Assembly (NCBI GenBank): GCA_020073565.1
Contig: JAIQEY010000058.1
Coordinates: 1-32,986, forward strand
Direction: 5' to 3'
Origin: Terriglobia bacterium
GTDB taxonomy: Bacteria > Acidobacteriota > Terriglobia > Terriglobales > Acidobacteriaceae
DNA length: 32,986 nucleotides
Part shown: positions 1-7,892 of the stretch, piece after piece
How positions within the stretch are numbered: the stretch's first letter is position 1
Layout of the letters: the number at the start of each line of letters is the position of its first letter
Position numbers and translations under genes: made by a program
Notes under the pieces: generated by a model
The model's database searches: none
Told to the model about the DNA's origin: nothing
Seen by the model: the letters and a program-made list of their open reading frames with translations, nothing else

Positions 1-114
1 TACATCGGGGTTCGGGTCTTCGGCAGCCGCCGAAAGATATTCCGCAATGACCGCATCGTTGTCGAGATAGGCCGCTGCGTCGAATGGTTTGTAAGTTGTC
101 CTCTTTTTCTTCAT
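1..114 (-). CDS. HigA-type antitoxin, partial (5' part only)
   Basis: The first 38 codons of a minus-strand gene that runs off the left edge. It opens with a Lys/Arg-rich start (MKKKRTTYKPFD) followed by AAAYLDNDAVIAEYLSAAAEDPNPD. This resembles the N-terminus of addiction-module antidote proteins of the HigA-like family, which pair with small RelE/ParE-fold toxins. The helix-turn-helix expected further on lies outside the window. The ATG at 114 overlaps the stop of the upstream toxin reading frame (ATGA, 111-114), the usual translational coupling of toxin-first pairs. The visible part is intact although its toxin partner is broken. Family call is by recognition of the N-terminal pattern and the context. 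Confidence 0.7.
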   Translation of the reverse strand, partial: MKKKRTTYKPFDAAAYLDNDAVIAEYLSAAAEDPNPDV

Positions 115-415
115 TGTTTCGCCCTTCTGAGTTCGCGAGCCATTTTGTTCGCTTTGGCAACGTCTTTCGTTTGCGAGGCCTTTACGCCGCCAGCCAGCTA
201 AACATAGACGGTCGATGCCGTTCGCGTGTAATAGACCCGATACCTCACTCCGACATGAACCCGCATCTCGGAAACGCCCTCGCCGACGGGCTCACAATCG
301 CCGAAATTTCCGAATGTCGCGCTGGCAAGCCGTGCTAGGATTCTGGCCTTTGCTTTCTGGTCGGCCAGATGGGACAGCCAACATCGAAGTCGGACGACCG
401 AAGCAATGTGTTCAA
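111..415 (-). pseudogene. Degraded HigB-like RelE/ParE-family toxin
   Basis: The core reads WLSHLADQKAKARILARL, then GNFGDCEPVGEGVSEMRVH, then YRVYYTRTASTVYV, the typical signature of the HigB-like addiction-module killer family of about 95-100 residues. Two lesions are visible. An in-frame TAG (plus-strand CTA at 198-200) interrupts the frame just after TVYV, and the same frame then continues LAGGVKASQTKDVAKANK...RRAK to a normal stop at 111-113. At the N-terminal end the expected start (LNTLLRSSDFDV) is in another frame and would join WLSHLAD only with one extra base near 379-382. The full-length limit of 415 is a TTG that I infer as the ancestral start. The frame overlaps the antitoxin ATG by 4 bases. 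Either lesion alone could be a sequencing error; two make decay more likely. Confidence 0.68.
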
Positions 416-593
416 GTCGTTTGATTGTATCTGATTGGATACTTTTCTGCAAGCACGAACGCCGGTTGACCCACGGCGTTGGAGACGTGGGCGCTGACGG
501 CGAATTCATCCAAATGGGGGCTCACACACTCTCTATTCCGCACTCTTCCCTTAGAGCACTCACCATCTAGAAAGGTGATCCGCGCGACAGAGT

Positions 594-1652
594 CTACCTG
601 CGAAACCTGTCCGCCCAAAACGTCCTCAGATCGAACTTCGGCCTCTGCCCAGTAATCACCTGCGCCATGACCCGCGCTGTAATCGGCGCCAGCAGGATCC
701 CGTCACGGAAGTGGCCGGTGGCGACGAAGTATCCGGGGATGGAAGTTTCTCCAAGGATGGGGAGTTTGTCGGGGGTGCCGGGACGCAGGCCGGCCCAGTC
801 TTCGAGAATTCGCGCCTCGGCTAGCCTGGGGACCAGGTTGATCGCGGCATTTCGGAGTTTCAGAATTGTTTCCGGCACAGTCCGCTTGTCGAAGCCGGCT
901 TCCTCTAGAGTTGCTCCGATCACCAGGCGGCCGTCGCTGCGCGGAATCAGGTAGACGTCAGGAGTGCGCACGACGTGGCTCACCAGGTTTTTCTCGGGCA
1001 TTAGTACGCAAAGCATCTGGCCTTTGACGGGGCGGGTTGGGAAGGCGTGCGGGCCGATCTGCCCAGCCCATGCTCCGGCGCAGTTGACGACGATCGCGGC
1101 AGCGAACTGAGTCTTATGAGTGCGGACCCCTGCGGTCTTCCCATTACTAACTTCGATCGCGAGAACCTGGTCTCCAGAGGAGAAATCGATCCCGCGATGG
1201 CGGGCGGCGGCAATGGCAGCAGAAGTCAGGTGGCGCGGATCGACACTGCGTTCTTTTAGGAAGAGCAGCGAATGCGCGGAAGTCTGTAATGCTGGCTCGA
1301 TTTTCTCCAGAGATGCGGGTAGCGGGTGAGATTCCTGCAGGGCACGGTCCTCGCTTGAGTCGAGGAACAGGAGTGTTCCTTCGGCCCGCAGATCGATCTT
1401 CAGGCCGGATTCATCTTCCAGACCGTACACGAATTCGGGGTACATGCGGGCGCTAGCTGTGGCTAGTGCTTGAAGAGGGCTTGGGATCTCCCGGCCAAAA
1501 TCAGCCAACATTCCGCCAGCAGCCCAGGAGGCCTCACGCCCCGGCTCGCCTTTTTCCACGACCAGGACCGACATGCCGGTCCTGCGCAACTCGATGGCCA
1601 GAGAAAGCCCGATGATCCCAGCGCCGATGATGATCGCGTCCCAATTCTTCAC
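594..1652 (-). CDS. thiO: FAD-dependent glycine oxidase / ThiO-like amino acid oxidase
   Basis: A 352-residue protein of the DAO/glycine oxidase family. ThiO oxidises glycine to the imine used to build the thiazole of thiamine. Residues 6-15 (AIIIGAGIIG) are the FAD-binding GxGxxG loop, followed by VLVVEKG with the ribose-binding acidic residue and EASWAAGGML, typical of ThiO/SoxA-type oxidases. The C-terminal GLRPGTPDKLPILG and GHFRDGILLAP are the second FAD-contact region, where ThiO proteins have GxRPxxxDxxPxxG and GHxRxGxxLAP. The start is GTG at 1652; the ATG just upstream hits a stop in its frame after three codons. No other thiamine gene is in view, so a general D-amino acid or sarcosine oxidase remains possible. 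Confidence 0.85.
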   Translation of the reverse strand: MKNWDAIIIGAGIIGLSLAIELRRTGMSVLVVEKGEPGREASWAAGGMLADFGREIPSPLQALATASARMYPEFVYGLEDESGLKIDLRAEGTLLFLDSSEDRALQESHPLPASLEKIEPALQTSAHSLLFLKERSVDPRHLTSAAIAAARHRGIDFSSGDQVLAIEVSNGKTAGVRTHKTQFAAAIVVNCAGAWAGQIGPHAFPTRPVKGQMLCVLMPEKNLVSHVVRTPDVYLIPRSDGRLVIGATLEEAGFDKRTVPETILKLRNAAINLVPRLAEARILEDWAGLRPGTPDKLPILGETSIPGYFVATGHFRDGILLAPITARVMAQVITGQRPKFDLRTFWADRFRR

Positions 1653-1768
1653 CGTTTCATTCTAGCGGCTAGTTACCTCCGGCCAAGGACCTGAAACGCA
1701 ATTGACAGGGCTGGCATCCGTGCCGAAGAATAGCTACGGTTCCTACTCTCAATCGGAGATACAAGCCT

Positions 1769-2608
1769 ATGCCGGAGCAAGGCGAGCAGCCCGCTGTATA
1801 TCACACAGAGACACACAGCAACGCGGGGAAATGGATTCTCATCGCGGTAGCCATTGCGTACGTCGCAGCGTCGGCGTACTTCATCTTCGACCAGCGCGGA
1901 AAGCTGGACAAAGTGACGCAGGAACAAATCGCCAGCCAGAAGCAGATTGCTGATTTGACCAAACGCATGCAATCCGCGGAAGCAGATTCGGAGACACTGG
2001 CTCAACAGGTAGGCATGACCAAGAAAGAACTGGCGACTCGCGCCAACGAGTTGCAGCGTCAGCAGCAAGCCGCGGCGGCGCGCAGCGCGGCCCAGGCGGA
2101 AGAAATTAAGAAAAATGTCGGCGAAGTGGCCGGAGAAGTCGGGTCGGTGAAGACCGACGTCGGTGGCGTGAAGACCGACGTGGCCGCCACCAAGGCGTCG
2201 CTCGAGGCGACTATCGCGAAGCTGCAGAACACCATCGGCGATCTCGGCGTGCAGAGCGGACTGATCGCCAACACGCGCAGCGATCTGGAAGCTCTGAAGC
2301 ACAAGGGAGATCGCCAGTACTACGAATTTACTTTGATAAAGGGCGCCAAGCCGCAGGCCTACTCAACTGTGGCGCTGCAACTCAAGAAGACCGATCCCAA
2401 GCGCGGCAAGTACACGCTCAATGTGACCGCCGACGACAAGACCATCGAGAAGAAAGACAAAAACCAGAGCGAACCGGTTCAGTTCTACACGGGACGGGAA
2501 CACATGCTCTATGAAATGGTGGTCTGGACGGTGGACAAGAACAAGATCACCGGCTACCTGAGCACGCCCAAGAACGCACCCGTGCCCGTAACGGCCACGC
2601 CCCAGTAG
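1769..2608 (+). CDS. Membrane-anchored coiled-coil protein of unknown function
   Basis: I do not recognise a named family. The 279 residues comprise a short polar N-terminus and one transmembrane helix at about 22-41 (WILIAVAIAYVAASAYFIF). A long Ala/Gln/Glu/Lys coiled coil follows at about 42-175, including an imperfect tandem VKTDVGGVKTDV around residues 128-140. The C-terminal domain (about 180-270) has beta-strand-like sequence such as YYEFTLIKGAKPQAYSTVAL and REHMLYEMVVWTV. The topology predicts a bitopic protein with most of its mass outside the membrane. Its stop is separated by 2 bases from the DUF421 gene, so the two are almost certainly co-transcribed. Confidence 0.7.
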   Translation: MPEQGEQPAVYHTETHSNAGKWILIAVAIAYVAASAYFIFDQRGKLDKVTQEQIASQKQIADLTKRMQSAEADSETLAQQVGMTKKELATRANELQRQQQAAAARSAAQAEEIKKNVGEVAGEVGSVKTDVGGVKTDVAATKASLEATIAKLQNTIGDLGVQSGLIANTRSDLEALKHKGDRQYYEFTLIKGAKPQAYSTVALQLKKTDPKRGKYTLNVTADDKTIEKKDKNQSEPVQFYTGREHMLYEMVVWTVDKNKITGYLSTPKNAPVPVTATPQ

Positions 2609-2610
2609 CC

Positions 2611-3135
2611 ATGTTGCCCGCGAACGCGCATACGCTGCTGGAAATCGCACTCCGGACGGGAGTCATCTACCTATTGGTGCTGATCGGAATTCGCCTCAGC
2701 GGCAAGAGGGAAGTGGGACAGATGACCCCATTCGATCTGGTCCTTCTCCTGTTGCTTTCCAACTCCGTGCAGAACGCAATGACGGGACCGGATACGTCGT
2801 TGTTGGGAGGCGCGGTGGCGGCGGCTACGCTGCTGGTCTCGAACTATTTTGTAGCGGAGTTCTCCGGCATCAATCGCCGGTTTCGCAAATTCATTCAGGG
2901 CCAGCCCAGTCTTTTGGTGCACGACGGCGAAATCATTGAGGCGCACATGGCCAAAGAGCACGTCAGCATGGACGAACTGCAGCGCGCCCTCCGCGAGCAC
3001 GGAGTGGGCACGTACAAGGAAACAGCTCTGGCCGTGCTCGAAGTGGACGGCTCGATCAGCGTCTTGAAGTATGACGACATCGAACCGACCGCCACCACGC
3101 ACCTGAATCGTCGTCGCTTCCTGAAGAAGAACTGA
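2611..3135 (+). CDS. DUF421 / YetF-family membrane protein
   Basis: A 174-residue protein of the YetF-like DUF421 family. Two or three hydrophobic segments occupy roughly 8-25, 42-58 and 66-84. They carry family hallmarks: RLSGKREVGQMTPFDLVLLLLLSN, then a cytosolic domain beginning RKFIQGQPSLLVHDGEI. The last part (MDELQRALREHGV, AVLEVDGSISVLK) is the conserved C-terminal alpha/beta domain of the family. The biochemical role of these proteins is not well established; Bacillus members are linked to spore and membrane physiology. The 2-base gap from the preceding coiled-coil gene suggests the two membrane proteins act together. The stop is followed directly by a GC-rich dispersed repeat. Confidence 0.88.
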   Translation: MLPANAHTLLEIALRTGVIYLLVLIGIRLSGKREVGQMTPFDLVLLLLLSNSVQNAMTGPDTSLLGGAVAAATLLVSNYFVAEFSGINRRFRKFIQGQPSLLVHDGEIIEAHMAKEHVSMDELQRALREHGVGTYKETALAVLEVDGSISVLKYDDIEPTATTHLNRRRFLKKN

Positions 3136-3137
3136 CG

Positions 3138-3170
3138 TAGCGCCGGCGTCCCGCCGGCCCGGGTGAGGTT
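3138..3170. repeat. Short GC-rich dispersed palindromic repeat (copy 1)
   Basis: Begins GTAGCGCCGGC and contains the inverted pair GCCGGC/GCCGGC around a short loop. The same opening occurs at 18525-18535. It lies just after the DUF421 stop codon. Confidence 0.55.
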
Positions 3171-3209
3171 GCCGAAACAACCACCAGATCGAAGACCGAA
3201 GGATCGTCT

Positions 3210-3668
3210 ATGTCCCTGAGCGAAACATCGAACGGCATAACTTTCGAAGGAGTGTGTCCGATCCTGCGAGTGCAGAATGTGTCGGCAAGCATCGACTACT
3301 ACGTTCACAAACTCGGTTTCAAAATCGATTGGCAAATACCGATCTTCGCATCGGTCTCGCGCGGCTGCTGCCACATTTTCCTCAGCGAAGGCGACCAGGG
3401 CAATCCGGGGTCCTGGGTGTGGATTGGCGTCGAAGACGCAGAGGCTCTGTTTCATGAGTACCGGGCAAACGGAGCCAAGATACGCCATCCTCCGACCAAC
3501 TACTCATGGGCCTACGAAATGCAGGTGGAAGATTTGGACGGAAATGTACTGCGCCTCGGCTCAGAACCAAAGAGCGACCAAACGGTGGGCGAGTGGCTCG
3601 ATATGCGGGGCGATCGCTGGGCGATGTCGTCCACCGGCGAGTGGACAGGGGTGCCGAAGGCTGATTGA
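3210..3668 (+). CDS. VOC-superfamily (glyoxalase/bleomycin-resistance-like) protein
   Basis: A 152-residue single-repeat VOC protein. The N-terminal half reads FEGVCPILRVQNVSASIDYYVHKLGFKIDW, the usual first beta-alpha-beta unit. It is followed by CCHIFLSEGDQGNPGSWVWIGVEDAEALFHEYRANGAKI and a second module ending VEDLDGNVLRLGSEP, with the Asp-Gly-Asn and terminal strand typical of the fold. VOC members include glyoxalases, dioxygenases and antibiotic-binding proteins; the substrate cannot be read from sequence. The final 30 residues (WLDMRGDRWAMSSTGEWTGV) extend beyond the core. It stands alone between dispersed repeats. Confidence 0.85.
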   Translation: MSLSETSNGITFEGVCPILRVQNVSASIDYYVHKLGFKIDWQIPIFASVSRGCCHIFLSEGDQGNPGSWVWIGVEDAEALFHEYRANGAKIRHPPTNYSWAYEMQVEDLDGNVLRLGSEPKSDQTVGEWLDMRGDRWAMSSTGEWTGVPKAD

Positions 3669-3743
3669 GACACGATACCAACAAGGGTAGCCGTTCATGA
3701 CGCTGGAGGCAGCACGTCGTTCCATCGTTCAGACATGCCAGTT

Positions 3744-3780
3744 CTACTGATTACCGACTACTGACTACCCACTACTGGTT
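3744..3780. repeat. Degenerate CTGATTAC/CTGACTAC tandem repeat
   Basis: A run of near-copies of a 7-8 base unit (CTACTGATTAC, CGACTACTGACTAC, CCACTACTGG). It overlaps the end of the agmatine deiminase gene and supplies its last residues (PVVGSQ) and its stop. Confidence 0.6.
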
Positions 3781-4852
3781 GTTGCTGCGCCATGCAATGC
3801 AGCGCCCCAAGTCCCCAAATCAGATCGCCCGAATAGATAGGCACAATCTCGCGGGCAGGGAAGACCTCCGCCAGCGCATTTAGGGCGATCCGATCGTTCG
3901 GATCGTTAAACACCGGTACCAGGACAACTCCGTTCGCGATGTAGAAATTGGCATAGCTCGCCGGCAGCGCCCGGCCCTCAAACACGACGCGCCGAGGCAA
4001 GGGAATCTCAATCACGTTCAGCCGCTGACCATCCTGGTCGCGAGCCGCCTTCAGACGTCCGAGATTGTGTTGCAACGCAGAGTAATCTTCGTGCTGCGCA
4101 TCCGGTTCCATCATCGTGATGATCGTGTCGGGGGCGACGAAGCGCGTAATATCGTCCACGTGCCCGTGCGTGTCATCGCCGTTAATGCCTTCATCCAGCC
4201 AGATCACGTTCTGCGTTCCGAAATAGTCGGCAAACATCTGTTCATAGGCCACGCGATCCATGGGCGGATTCCGCTGCTGCGTGGTGGAGAGCAGGCACTC
4301 TTCTGTCGTCAGCAGGGTTCCACGACCGTTGACGTCGATCGAACCGCCCTCCAGTACAACCCGGTGATCACCGGAAACCGGGTGTACGACGCGCGCGCCC
4401 GCCGCCTTCGCCATTCGAGCGCCCAGCTTGGCGTCAAACTTGTAGTTTGGATACTTCGCCCACGCGTTGAACTGAAAATGCAACGCGACCAGGCCTGCAT
4501 CGTCCTCCTCGTCGGGCGTCAAGAAAATGCATCCGGAATCGCGGGTCCATACCCGGTCCGTGCGCCAACGGTGAAAGCACACGTTATCGGACAGCGCATC
4601 GGCAAGTTCCAGCACCGCCCGCGCGCGCTTTTCTGCATGCTCGCTGTTGACGACCAGGTCCACCCGCTCATGCCGCGCCAGGTTGCGGATGATCTCGCCG
4701 TACACCCAGGGAATCGGCTCAAACTTTCCCGGCCAGTCGCCGCGCAAATGCGGCCAGGCCAGCCAGGTGGACTCATGCGGCTCCCATTCGGCAGGCATGC
4801 GATAGCCGCGGGCAGCGAGAAGTTTGGCGCGGGATAAGCGTGGCGGTGTCAT
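3758..4852 (-). CDS. aguA: Agmatine deiminase
   Basis: Hydrolyses agmatine to N-carbamoylputrescine and ammonia, the second step of the arginine-decarboxylase route to putrescine. From the ATG at 4852 it is 364 residues, the normal family size. Markers: MPAEWEPHESTWLAWPH near residues 19-35, WTRDSG at 102-107, EGGSIDVNG at 168-176, HGHVDD at 229-234, and the C-terminal GALHCMAQQQP with the catalytic Cys at 353. The reading frame is open to 4909, but the extra 19 residues come from a ccacagagg-type repeat, so I prefer 4852. The last few residues come from a second repeat. The next gene upstream encodes the following enzyme of the pathway, on the same strand. Confidence 0.93.
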   Translation of the reverse strand: MTPPRLSRAKLLAARGYRMPAEWEPHESTWLAWPHLRGDWPGKFEPIPWVYGEIIRNLARHERVDLVVNSEHAEKRARAVLELADALSDNVCFHRWRTDRVWTRDSGCIFLTPDEEDDAGLVALHFQFNAWAKYPNYKFDAKLGARMAKAAGARVVHPVSGDHRVVLEGGSIDVNGRGTLLTTEECLLSTTQQRNPPMDRVAYEQMFADYFGTQNVIWLDEGINGDDTHGHVDDITRFVAPDTIITMMEPDAQHEDYSALQHNLGRLKAARDQDGQRLNVIEIPLPRRVVFEGRALPASYANFYIANGVVLVPVFNDPNDRIALNALAEVFPAREIVPIYSGDLIWGLGALHCMAQQQPVVGSQ

Positions 4853-4869
4853 TTTCGGTGCCAAGAGAA

Positions 4870-4912
4870 CCTTAAACCACAGAGGACACAGTGGCCACAG
4901 AGGAAACACAGG
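4870..4912. repeat. Dispersed CCTCTGTGGCC/CACTGTGTCC repeat
   Basis: Near-tandem units (ccacagagg, acacagtgg, ccacagagg, aacacaggg) lie between aguB and aguA. They look like non-coding interspersed repeat rather than part of either gene. Confidence 0.6.
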
Positions 4913-4927
4913 GAGTTATCCATCGTT

Positions 4928-5833
4928 TCATTTCCCGTCAATCATGCGGTTAGTGATAGGGGCGTAACTATCGATGCGGCGGTCGCGCAAGAAAGGCCAG
5001 TTGCGCCGGATATCCTCCATGTGGCGCAGATCGACTTCGCCCATGAGGATTTCTTCCTGGTCGTGCGAAGCCTCCGCGAGGACGCGGCCAAAGGGATCAC
5101 ACAGAAACGATCCTCCCCAGAACTCTAGTCCTTTCCCGGGCGTGGCATTGCCGCGAATGTCGCCGGTCTCGAATCCGACTCGATTTACCACTCCGACATA
5201 CACGCCATTAGCGATGGCGTGGGCACGCTGGATCGTCCGCCACGCATCGTGCTGCGCGCCCCCAAACTCGGCCTTCTCCGCCGGATGCCACCCAATCGCC
5301 GTGGGGTAGAGCAGAATGCTGGCCCCTTGCATCGCGGTTAGTCGGGCACCCTCCGGATACCACTGGTCCCAGCAGACGAGCGTGCCGAGTTTTCCAGCGG
5401 CCGTGTCGAAGGCCTTGAACCCTAGATCTCCCGGAGTGAAATAAAATTTCTCATAATAGAGCGGGTCGTCCGGGATGTGCATCTTGCGGTAGATCCCGAG
5501 CAGCGAACCATCGGAATCGAAGATTGCCGCCGTATTGTGATAGACGCCAGGCGCGCGTTTTTCGAACAACGACGCCACCAGCACAACTTCATTCTGACGA
5601 GCAGCGTCAGCCAGTTTCTCCGTTCCTGGCCCGGGAATCGGCTCCGCCAGATCGAACAGGGCGGCGTCTTCACGCTGGCAGAAATATTGCGTCTGAAACA
5701 ATTCGGGCAGACAAACCACGTGTGCGCCTTTGCGCGCCGACTCCGCAATGCGATCGAACGCCTTAGCCCTGTTGTCCGCGGGTTCCGGTCCGCACGACAT
5801 CTGTACCAGCGCGACGGTGAACTTGTCTCTCAC
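4928..5833 (-). CDS. aguB: N-carbamoylputrescine amidase
   Basis: A nitrilase-superfamily amidase of 301 residues that converts N-carbamoylputrescine to putrescine, CO2 and ammonia. The catalytic triad is readable as Glu44 (CLPELFQ), Lys117 (YRKMHIPD) and Cys154 (LVCWDQWYPEGAR). The stretch PDDPLYYEKFYFTPGD is characteristic of the AguB subgroup rather than of nitrilases in general. Translation starts at GTG 5833, preceded by GGAG at a spacing of 5. It is upstream of aguA on the same strand with about 75 bases between, so the pair is probably one transcript. It is divergent from the deoxyhypusine-synthase-like gene, placing the pathway around one 140-base control region. Confidence 0.94.
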   Translation of the reverse strand: MRDKFTVALVQMSCGPEPADNRAKAFDRIAESARKGAHVVCLPELFQTQYFCQREDAALFDLAEPIPGPGTEKLADAARQNEVVLVASLFEKRAPGVYHNTAAIFDSDGSLLGIYRKMHIPDDPLYYEKFYFTPGDLGFKAFDTAAGKLGTLVCWDQWYPEGARLTAMQGASILLYPTAIGWHPAEKAEFGGAQHDAWRTIQRAHAIANGVYVGVVNRVGFETGDIRGNATPGKGLEFWGGSFLCDPFGRVLAEASHDQEEILMGEVDLRHMEDIRRNWPFLRDRRIDSYAPITNRMIDGK

Positions 5834-5973
5834 TTTTTCTCCGGCCCAACTTTCCCCACGGGCCCCCTAGAATATCAAAGCCGTTGTCCACCGTGGGATG
5901 CTCGCCGAGTTCCCCTCAGTTCTAGTAAATTGTTTCTTCAATCAAAAGCAGCTTTCCTTCGGAGGTCTCGTCC

Positions 5974-7101
5974 TTGAAGCACAAGAATGGCTCGAAACAC
6001 GGCAATCATCAGGAAGGCGCGGGTATCGATCGCAAGCTGCACGATCCGGTAGAAGATCGTCTCATTCCCCTTGCGCCGCTCGATCTCGCCGAAGTGAAGT
6101 CGATCGATGATCTGGTGCGCGCGATGTCGAAAACGGCGTTTACCGGCCGCCAGCTCGGCGAAGCCGCCGATGTCCTGGAAGCCATGGCCCGCGACAAGGA
6201 TGCCTTCGTTGTGATGACGCTCGCCGGCGCCATGACCGTCGCCAAGCAGGGACTGATTATCGCCGAGTTGATCGAACGTGGCATCGTCAATGCCATCGTG
6301 TCGACTGGAGCGCTCATGGCGCACGGTCTGGTCGAAGCGACCGGGCGTGCCCACTTCCGCCACAATCCAGATTTCAGCGACGAGGAACTCTACGAGGCCG
6401 GCTATAACCGCGTCTATGACACACTCGAACCGGAGCAGAACCTCGACGATGTCGAGCGCGTGATGGCCGCGGTCTTCAAAGGCTGGGACGCGAGCGAGTT
6501 GATGTGTTCCTACAAACTTAATCGAGCCATCGGAGCGCATCTTTCGCAACACGCAAAAGGGCAGCGCGGCATTCTGAAGTCAGCCTATGAGAACAATGCG
6601 CCCGTATTTGTACCGGCATTTTCCGATTCCGAGCTCGGGCTTGACTACGCGTTGACCAACCGTGAACGCGACAAAGAAGGGAAGCCGCGTTTTCGCTTCG
6701 ATCCTTTCGAAGACCTGGAATACTTCGCCGCCACGCTCCTCAGTCAGAAACGCCTGGGAATATTCACCATTGGCGGTGGCGTCCCGCGCAACTGGTCGCA
6801 GCAGTTCGGCCCCTTCATTGAATTGCGCCATCGCCGGGGCGGAGAAGACCTGCCCCTGAAACGCTATCACTACGGCCTGCGCATCTGCCCGGAACCTGTT
6901 TACTGGGGTGGGCTCTCGGGCAGTCCCTACAGTGAAGCCGTTTCGTGGGGAAAATTCGTGCCACCGGCCGAAGGTGGGAAGTTTGGTGAGGTCTTTGTCG
7001 ACGCCACGGTGGGCTTACCGCTCATCGTCGCGGCCGTACTGGAGCGGCTGAAGAAAAAGCCAGCTGAGAAAAAAACACTGGTGGCTACGGCAATGAAATA
7101 G
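5974..7101 (+). CDS. Deoxyhypusine synthase-like protein (probable homospermidine synthase)
   Basis: A 375-residue member of the deoxyhypusine synthase family, which uses NAD to move an aminobutyl group from spermidine or putrescine to an acceptor amine. The key block is SGSPYSEAVSWGK with the imine-forming Lys327. NAD-site blocks include VVMTLAGAMT (79-88), VSTGALMAHGLVE (109-121) and IFTIGGGVPRNW (263-274). Bacteria lack the eIF5A protein modified by true deoxyhypusine synthase, and some bacterial homologues make homospermidine from putrescine. Flanking putrescine genes fit that reading, but substrate is inference. The start is TTG at 5974 with GGAGG 8 bases ahead. It converges on the arginine decarboxylase gene. 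Confidence 0.88.
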   Translation: MKHKNGSKHGNHQEGAGIDRKLHDPVEDRLIPLAPLDLAEVKSIDDLVRAMSKTAFTGRQLGEAADVLEAMARDKDAFVVMTLAGAMTVAKQGLIIAELIERGIVNAIVSTGALMAHGLVEATGRAHFRHNPDFSDEELYEAGYNRVYDTLEPEQNLDDVERVMAAVFKGWDASELMCSYKLNRAIGAHLSQHAKGQRGILKSAYENNAPVFVPAFSDSELGLDYALTNRERDKEGKPRFRFDPFEDLEYFAATLLSQKRLGIFTIGGGVPRNWSQQFGPFIELRHRRGGEDLPLKRYHYGLRICPEPVYWGGLSGSPYSEAVSWGKFVPPAEGGKFGEVFVDATVGLPLIVAAVLERLKKKPAEKKTLVATAMK

Positions 7102-7192
7102 AGACGCGAGCTTGTCGCGTCCCAGTCGCACAGTGGTAGATGCCGAGCTTGCGGTCGGTTTGACGGGCGAGGGCGCCCGTCCCCACACAATC
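7102..7192. repeat. Dispersed palindromic repeat cluster (copy 2)
   Basis: Two hairpins in tandem: GACGCGA/TCGCGTC at 7103-7121, and GACGGGCG/CGCCCGTC at 7162-7181 followed by ccccacacaatc. The second hairpin plus tail recurs almost exactly at 24825-24853. It lies between two convergent genes, where it could also act as a bidirectional transcription stop. Confidence 0.65.
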
Positions 7193-7748
7193 AGTCGAAG
7201 ATCGTGACGGCCGCCGCAATCACCGTGGTCCAAAGCCCGCGTTTATCCCCGACGGCCGACTGGGTAACGTTCGCCGTACGGACGATTTTGTTCGAGATGC
7301 GATAGATCTCTTTCTTCTCATCCCAGGAACGGTCGGAATCGAACTCCACGTTCAGAGTCGTGGCCAGCATCTCTGCGGCGAGCTCTTCGGCGTAATCGCC
7401 GGCCGCATCCTCGGTTTCCCCGAAAGAATGGTGTTCGCTGAGATATCCGTAGGTGTTGCGGTCTGCGGGAATCGCCACGCCGATCGACGAAGCCAGCAGC
7501 CGATGCGGTTCGTGAGTTGAGTTTTCGGCGACCACCGCGAAGACCACTTCGCCGGGATGCAAATACTTCAGTCCTTGCGAACGAGGAATCAGTTTGCAGT
7601 TGGGAGGAAAAATGGAGGAAACTCGCACCAGGTTCTGCGCCGCAATGCCGGCATCGCGCAGGGCAAGCTCAAAGGATGTCAGGCGCTCGCGATGTTTTCC
7701 CACACCCTTGGTGAAGAAGATCCTCTTCGGGACCATGTCCTTGCCCAA
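7191..7748 (-). CDS. Pyruvoyl-dependent arginine decarboxylase
   Basis: Makes agmatine from arginine using a pyruvoyl group formed by self-cleavage, so no PLP is needed. The family cleavage site is visible in NLVRVSSIFPPNC: the chain breaks between the two serines, the second becoming pyruvoyl (Ser40-Ser41 counted from MVPKR). Further blocks are GLKYLHPGEVVFAVVAEN, EPHRLLASSIGVAIPAD and YGYLSEHHSFGE. The frame is open to 7871, but that extension is out of family. The likely start is TTG at 7748 (GGAGG 8 bases upstream) or ATG at 7736, giving about 181-185 residues. It supplies the substrate for aguA nearby; no PLP-type arginine decarboxylase is in the window. Confidence 0.92.
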   Translation of the reverse strand: MGKDMVPKRIFFTKGVGKHRERLTSFELALRDAGIAAQNLVRVSSIFPPNCKLIPRSQGLKYLHPGEVVFAVVAENSTHEPHRLLASSIGVAIPADRNTYGYLSEHHSFGETEDAAGDYAEELAAEMLATTLNVEFDSDRSWDEKKEIYRISNKIVRTANVTQSAVGDKRGLWTTVIAAAVTIFD

Positions 7749-7892
7749 TTCATTTTCCTCCAGCGAGAAAAGTCCGAGTTGACCGGGAAGGAAAAATCTA
7801 ACACAGCGATTTGTGAAGATTGTATGAAATTCGACAAAAAAGCCCCCACCTGCGGCAGACTGCTCGTCCAAGGACAGCGTCCTACCAATTAC

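Noticed and set aside
4870..4912. Possible CRISPR-like spaced repeats
   Set aside because: The units are about 9-10 bases, directly adjacent and degenerate, without spacers or cas genes.
5974..7101. Deoxyhypusine synthase as a sign of archaeal or eukaryotic contamination
   Set aside because: The gene has a bacterial ribosome site and bacterial neighbours in the same pathway, and bacterial homologues of this family are known.
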